A model generated the notes under the pieces. The model saw only the letters and a program-made list of their open reading frames with translations. It did no database searches and was not told the origin of the DNA. This document shows, in pieces, positions 16,228 to 17,034 of a stretch of DNA of 17,034 nt. A program made the position numbers and the translations under genes. The DNA lies in assembly GCA_038213005.1 (NCBI GenBank), contig JBBQTU010000071.1:1-17034 (forward strand), given 5' to 3'. The stretch is from JBBQTU01 sp038213005 (GTDB taxonomy: Bacteria; Planctomycetota; Phycisphaerae; Tepidisphaerales; Tepidisphaeraceae). The first letter of the stretch is position 1. Each line of letters begins with the position of its first letter.

Positions 16228-16347
16228 GATTGTGCATCGAGAACCGATTTGGGAGTTTCGCCGGCGATGCTGCCCCTGGGGGCCTTCGCGAGCCTGAGAG
16301 TCCGGCACAACTACGCGACGTACCAAGTCCGTTTGCCAGTTGTCAGA

Positions 16348-16370
16348 GCAGGCCGAGGCGGCCTGCCTAC
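16348..16370 (-). repeat. REP unit with GTAG tetranucleotide, inverse copy
   Basis: A perfect 23-bp inverse copy of the REP at 16205-16227, 120 bp away, making a head-to-head doublet (BIME-like). No intact transposase lies in the window, so the enzyme that spread it must be encoded elsewhere (inference). Confidence 0.75.
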
Positions 16371-16614
16371 TGGGCCGGAGGCATACCGCCAGTCTTAAGA
16401 CGGGGCATGCCACCGCAGTCCCAAGGCCTGCCCGGAAAAACGGGCACGCCCAACTCGGCTTTGCCGTCACTTCTCCATTGATGCCCGCCCCCGCACGCGT
16501 TACCCTGACTCAACGTCGGTGCAATGTTGCCCCGACCTCGAACGGCATTTGGAGAAAACGAATAAGCACAAACTGACGCAGTACAACTTCTGAACTCGGT
16601 CTAGGGTTCTGCTG

Positions 16615-16738
16615 TCCCGACTGAAAACGACCAATTTTCGACAGCGCAGAAACACGGATATCTCGGGCCGCCCCGTATGGGGCGGAACCGGATTACTCCG
16701 TTTTCTGCGCAAGGCACTTGGTCGTGCCTCAGTCGGGA
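16615..16738 (+). ncRNA. Candidate structured RNA (rod-like fold), unrecognised
   Basis: A continuous series of paired segments spans 124 nt. P1 is 16615-16624 with 16729-16738 (10 bp, TCCCGACTGA/TCAGTCGGGA). P2 is 16627-16634 with 16718-16725 (8 bp). P3 is 16644-16652 with 16702-16710 (9 bp), continued after a bulged C by 16654-16658 with 16697-16701 (5 bp). A short CGG/CCG (16664-16666, 16688-16690) leads to an apical stem CCGCCCC-GTAT-GGGGCGG (16668-16685). About 42 pairs result. An alternative local fold exists: GGCAC/GTGCC (16713-16728) with loop TTGGTC, which could pair with GACCAA at 16629-16634 as a pseudoknot. An intrinsic terminator follows at once, fixing the likely strand. It matches no RNA family I know; a 6S-like rod or a leader element of the downstream regulator are possibilities. 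A purely DNA-level palindrome is not excluded. Confidence 0.4.
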
Positions 16739-16766
16739 GCGGATGTGTCGGTTTCCGCTCCTTTTT
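16736..16766 (+). terminator. Rho-independent terminator
   Basis: GGAGCGGA (16736-16743) and TCCGCTCC (16754-16761) form a perfect, GC-rich 8-bp stem with a 10-nt loop, followed directly by TTTTT (16762-16766). The T-run exists only on this strand. No protein gene lies just upstream, so the transcript ended here would be the structured RNA candidate, with whose P1 stem it shares three bases. Confidence 0.7.
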
Positions 16767-16778
16767 CGTTGACACATC
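16742..16778 (+). promoter_or_regulatory. Alternative hairpin competing with the terminator
   Basis: GATGTGTC (16742-16749) and GACACATC (16771-16778) pair perfectly over 8 bp with a 21-nt loop. The hairpin would enclose the terminator's 3' strand and use two bases of its 5' strand, so the two stems cannot readily coexist. This is compatible with attenuation ahead of the regulator gene at 16888. TTGACA (16769-16774) is also a perfect -35 hexamer, but no acceptable -10 follows at 16-18 bp. Confidence 0.3.
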
Positions 16779-16887
16779 TTTCCAGACGCTAGCGGCTTTT
16801 CATACGCCGGTAGGCACACGGTCTGAGCGAAATAGTCCCCTCTCCGTAGGTCAGACGATCTATTAGCCAGGGCGAAGGGAAGTGTGC

Positions 16888-17034
16888 ATGACGCCGCAGA
16901 ACGTCTTTTCTGAACAGGAGTGGGCGGACTTGGTGCGAGAACTTAAACTGGCTCCTCGCCAGAATGAGATCGTCCGGCTGATTCTGGCGGGTAAGCCGGA
17001 CAAGCAGATAGCCAGCGAGTTGGGCTTGGCGGTT
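16888..17034 (+). CDS. LuxR-type helix-turn-helix regulator, N-terminal part (cut by window end)
   Basis: An open frame of 49 codons runs off the window. After a short helix (SEQEWADLVRELK) it reads LAPRQNEIVRLILAGKPDKQIASELGL, the start of a LuxR/GerE-type DNA-binding domain: L(T/S)PRE-x-E(I/V)-x-LI-x-G-x-x-(D/N)KQIA-x-x-L. Small one-domain regulators of this kind are common in planctomycetes. The start is supported by AGGGA about 8 bp upstream of the ATG. The recognition helix and any further domain are outside the window. The upstream 270 bp hold the structured RNA candidate, the terminator and a 6-bp inverted repeat GTCTGA/TCAGAC (16821-16856), so leader-based control is possible. Confidence 0.75.
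   Translation, partial: MTPQNVFSEQEWADLVRELKLAPRQNEIVRLILAGKPDKQIASELGLAV

Larger units (their letters stand above)
16121..16451. repeat. Outer inverted repeat of a nested palindromic element (dispersed hairpin copies 2 and 3)
   Basis: The 27-nt arms 16121-16147 and 16425-16451 are inverse copies with 25 of 27 bases matching, the first 19 without a difference. Each arm is also a hairpin: GGGCGTGC/GCACGCCC at 16121-16148, and a TGCCCG/CGGGCA core at 16425-16451 with an AAAAA loop. They enclose two inverse REP units. The hairpin core recurs at 4881-4904. The 331-bp whole looks like a composite non-coding repeat or MITE-like element with no gene inside. Confidence 0.7.
16005..16614. other. Stretch without a gene, rich in palindromic repeats
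   Basis: No protein-like frame is seen. The first 100 bp hold the presumed operon promoter. From 16121 to 16451 lies a nested inverted-repeat structure, annotated separately, with a 10-bp palindrome GTCTTAAGAC (16392-16401). Its neighbour GGGCATGCCACC (16403-16414) shares CATGCCACC with the REP-like pair at 4142-4227. From 16452 to 16614 nothing definite is seen. Confidence 0.6.

Noticed and set aside
16121..16451. CRISPR-like array
   Set aside because: The repeats are inverse pairs, not direct repeats with regular spacers, and no cas gene is present.
16769..16798. TTGACA as a promoter for the LuxR-type gene
   Set aside because: The -35 hexamer is perfect, but no -10-like sequence occurs at 16-18 bp, and the hexamer is part of the GACACATC hairpin arm.
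16500..16819. Two minus-strand open frames (91 and 72 codons) over the structured RNA region
   Set aside because: There is no ribosome site or family pattern, and the base pairing explains the sequence better than either reading frame.

Overview
The window is GC-rich with dense coding, and it reads as part of a planctomycete chromosome, probably close to Phycisphaerae. That placement is inference. It rests on the exported SH3/Tudor-like plus propeller protein, the amidotransferase-like/ABC-2/HEAT operon, a DUF434-like remnant, a REP-associated transposase with REP-type palindromes, and AT-richer filler repeats between GC-rich genes. No rRNA, tRNA, CRISPR array or intact insertion sequence was found.

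Left part (1-3414): an exported protein that is probably 5'-truncated carries four SH3/Tudor-like modules followed by a beta-propeller-like region. Two small convergent hypothetical genes follow. Middle-left (3415-5155): an accessory-gene graveyard. It holds a REP-associated tyrosine transposase with an internal deletion over its catalytic region, two adjacent REP-like hairpins that together form one large inverted repeat, the C-terminal winged-helix remnant of a Fic protein, a 14-bp tandem duplication and a dispersed GC-rich hairpin. Centre (5156-6736): an intact RhlE-type DEAD-box RNA helicase with a long basic, low-complexity tail. Next to it (6763-6897) is the N-terminal stub of a DUF434-like gene, whose start sits inside a perfect 10-bp inverted repeat with a -10-like element in the loop.

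Right part (16004 down to 7029, all minus strand): a likely operon. In order of transcription it encodes an exported, membrane-anchored amidotransferase-like protein, an ABC ATPase, an ABC permease made of two fused ABC-2 halves, and an exported HEAT-repeat protein. Three facts support an operon: gaps of 4, 47 and 8 bp, and Shine-Dalgarno sites inside the preceding gene's end at two of the junctions. The machine looks like a GldA/GldF/GldG-like transporter with envelope partners, substrate unknown. A Gpi18/Alg6-like GT-C glycosyltransferase follows after 97 bp and may belong to the same transcript.

Right edge (16005-17034): no gene until 16888. First comes a nested inverted-repeat structure, with two REP units bearing GTAG tetranucleotides inside an outer hairpin pair. 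Then comes the most striking non-coding signal of the window: a 124-nt rod-like fold with about 42 possible base pairs (16615-16738), immediately followed by a textbook intrinsic terminator and a competing downstream hairpin. It lies 120 nt upstream of a LuxR-type regulator gene that runs off the window. It is a candidate undescribed structured RNA or attenuating leader, but no expression or conservation data are available here.
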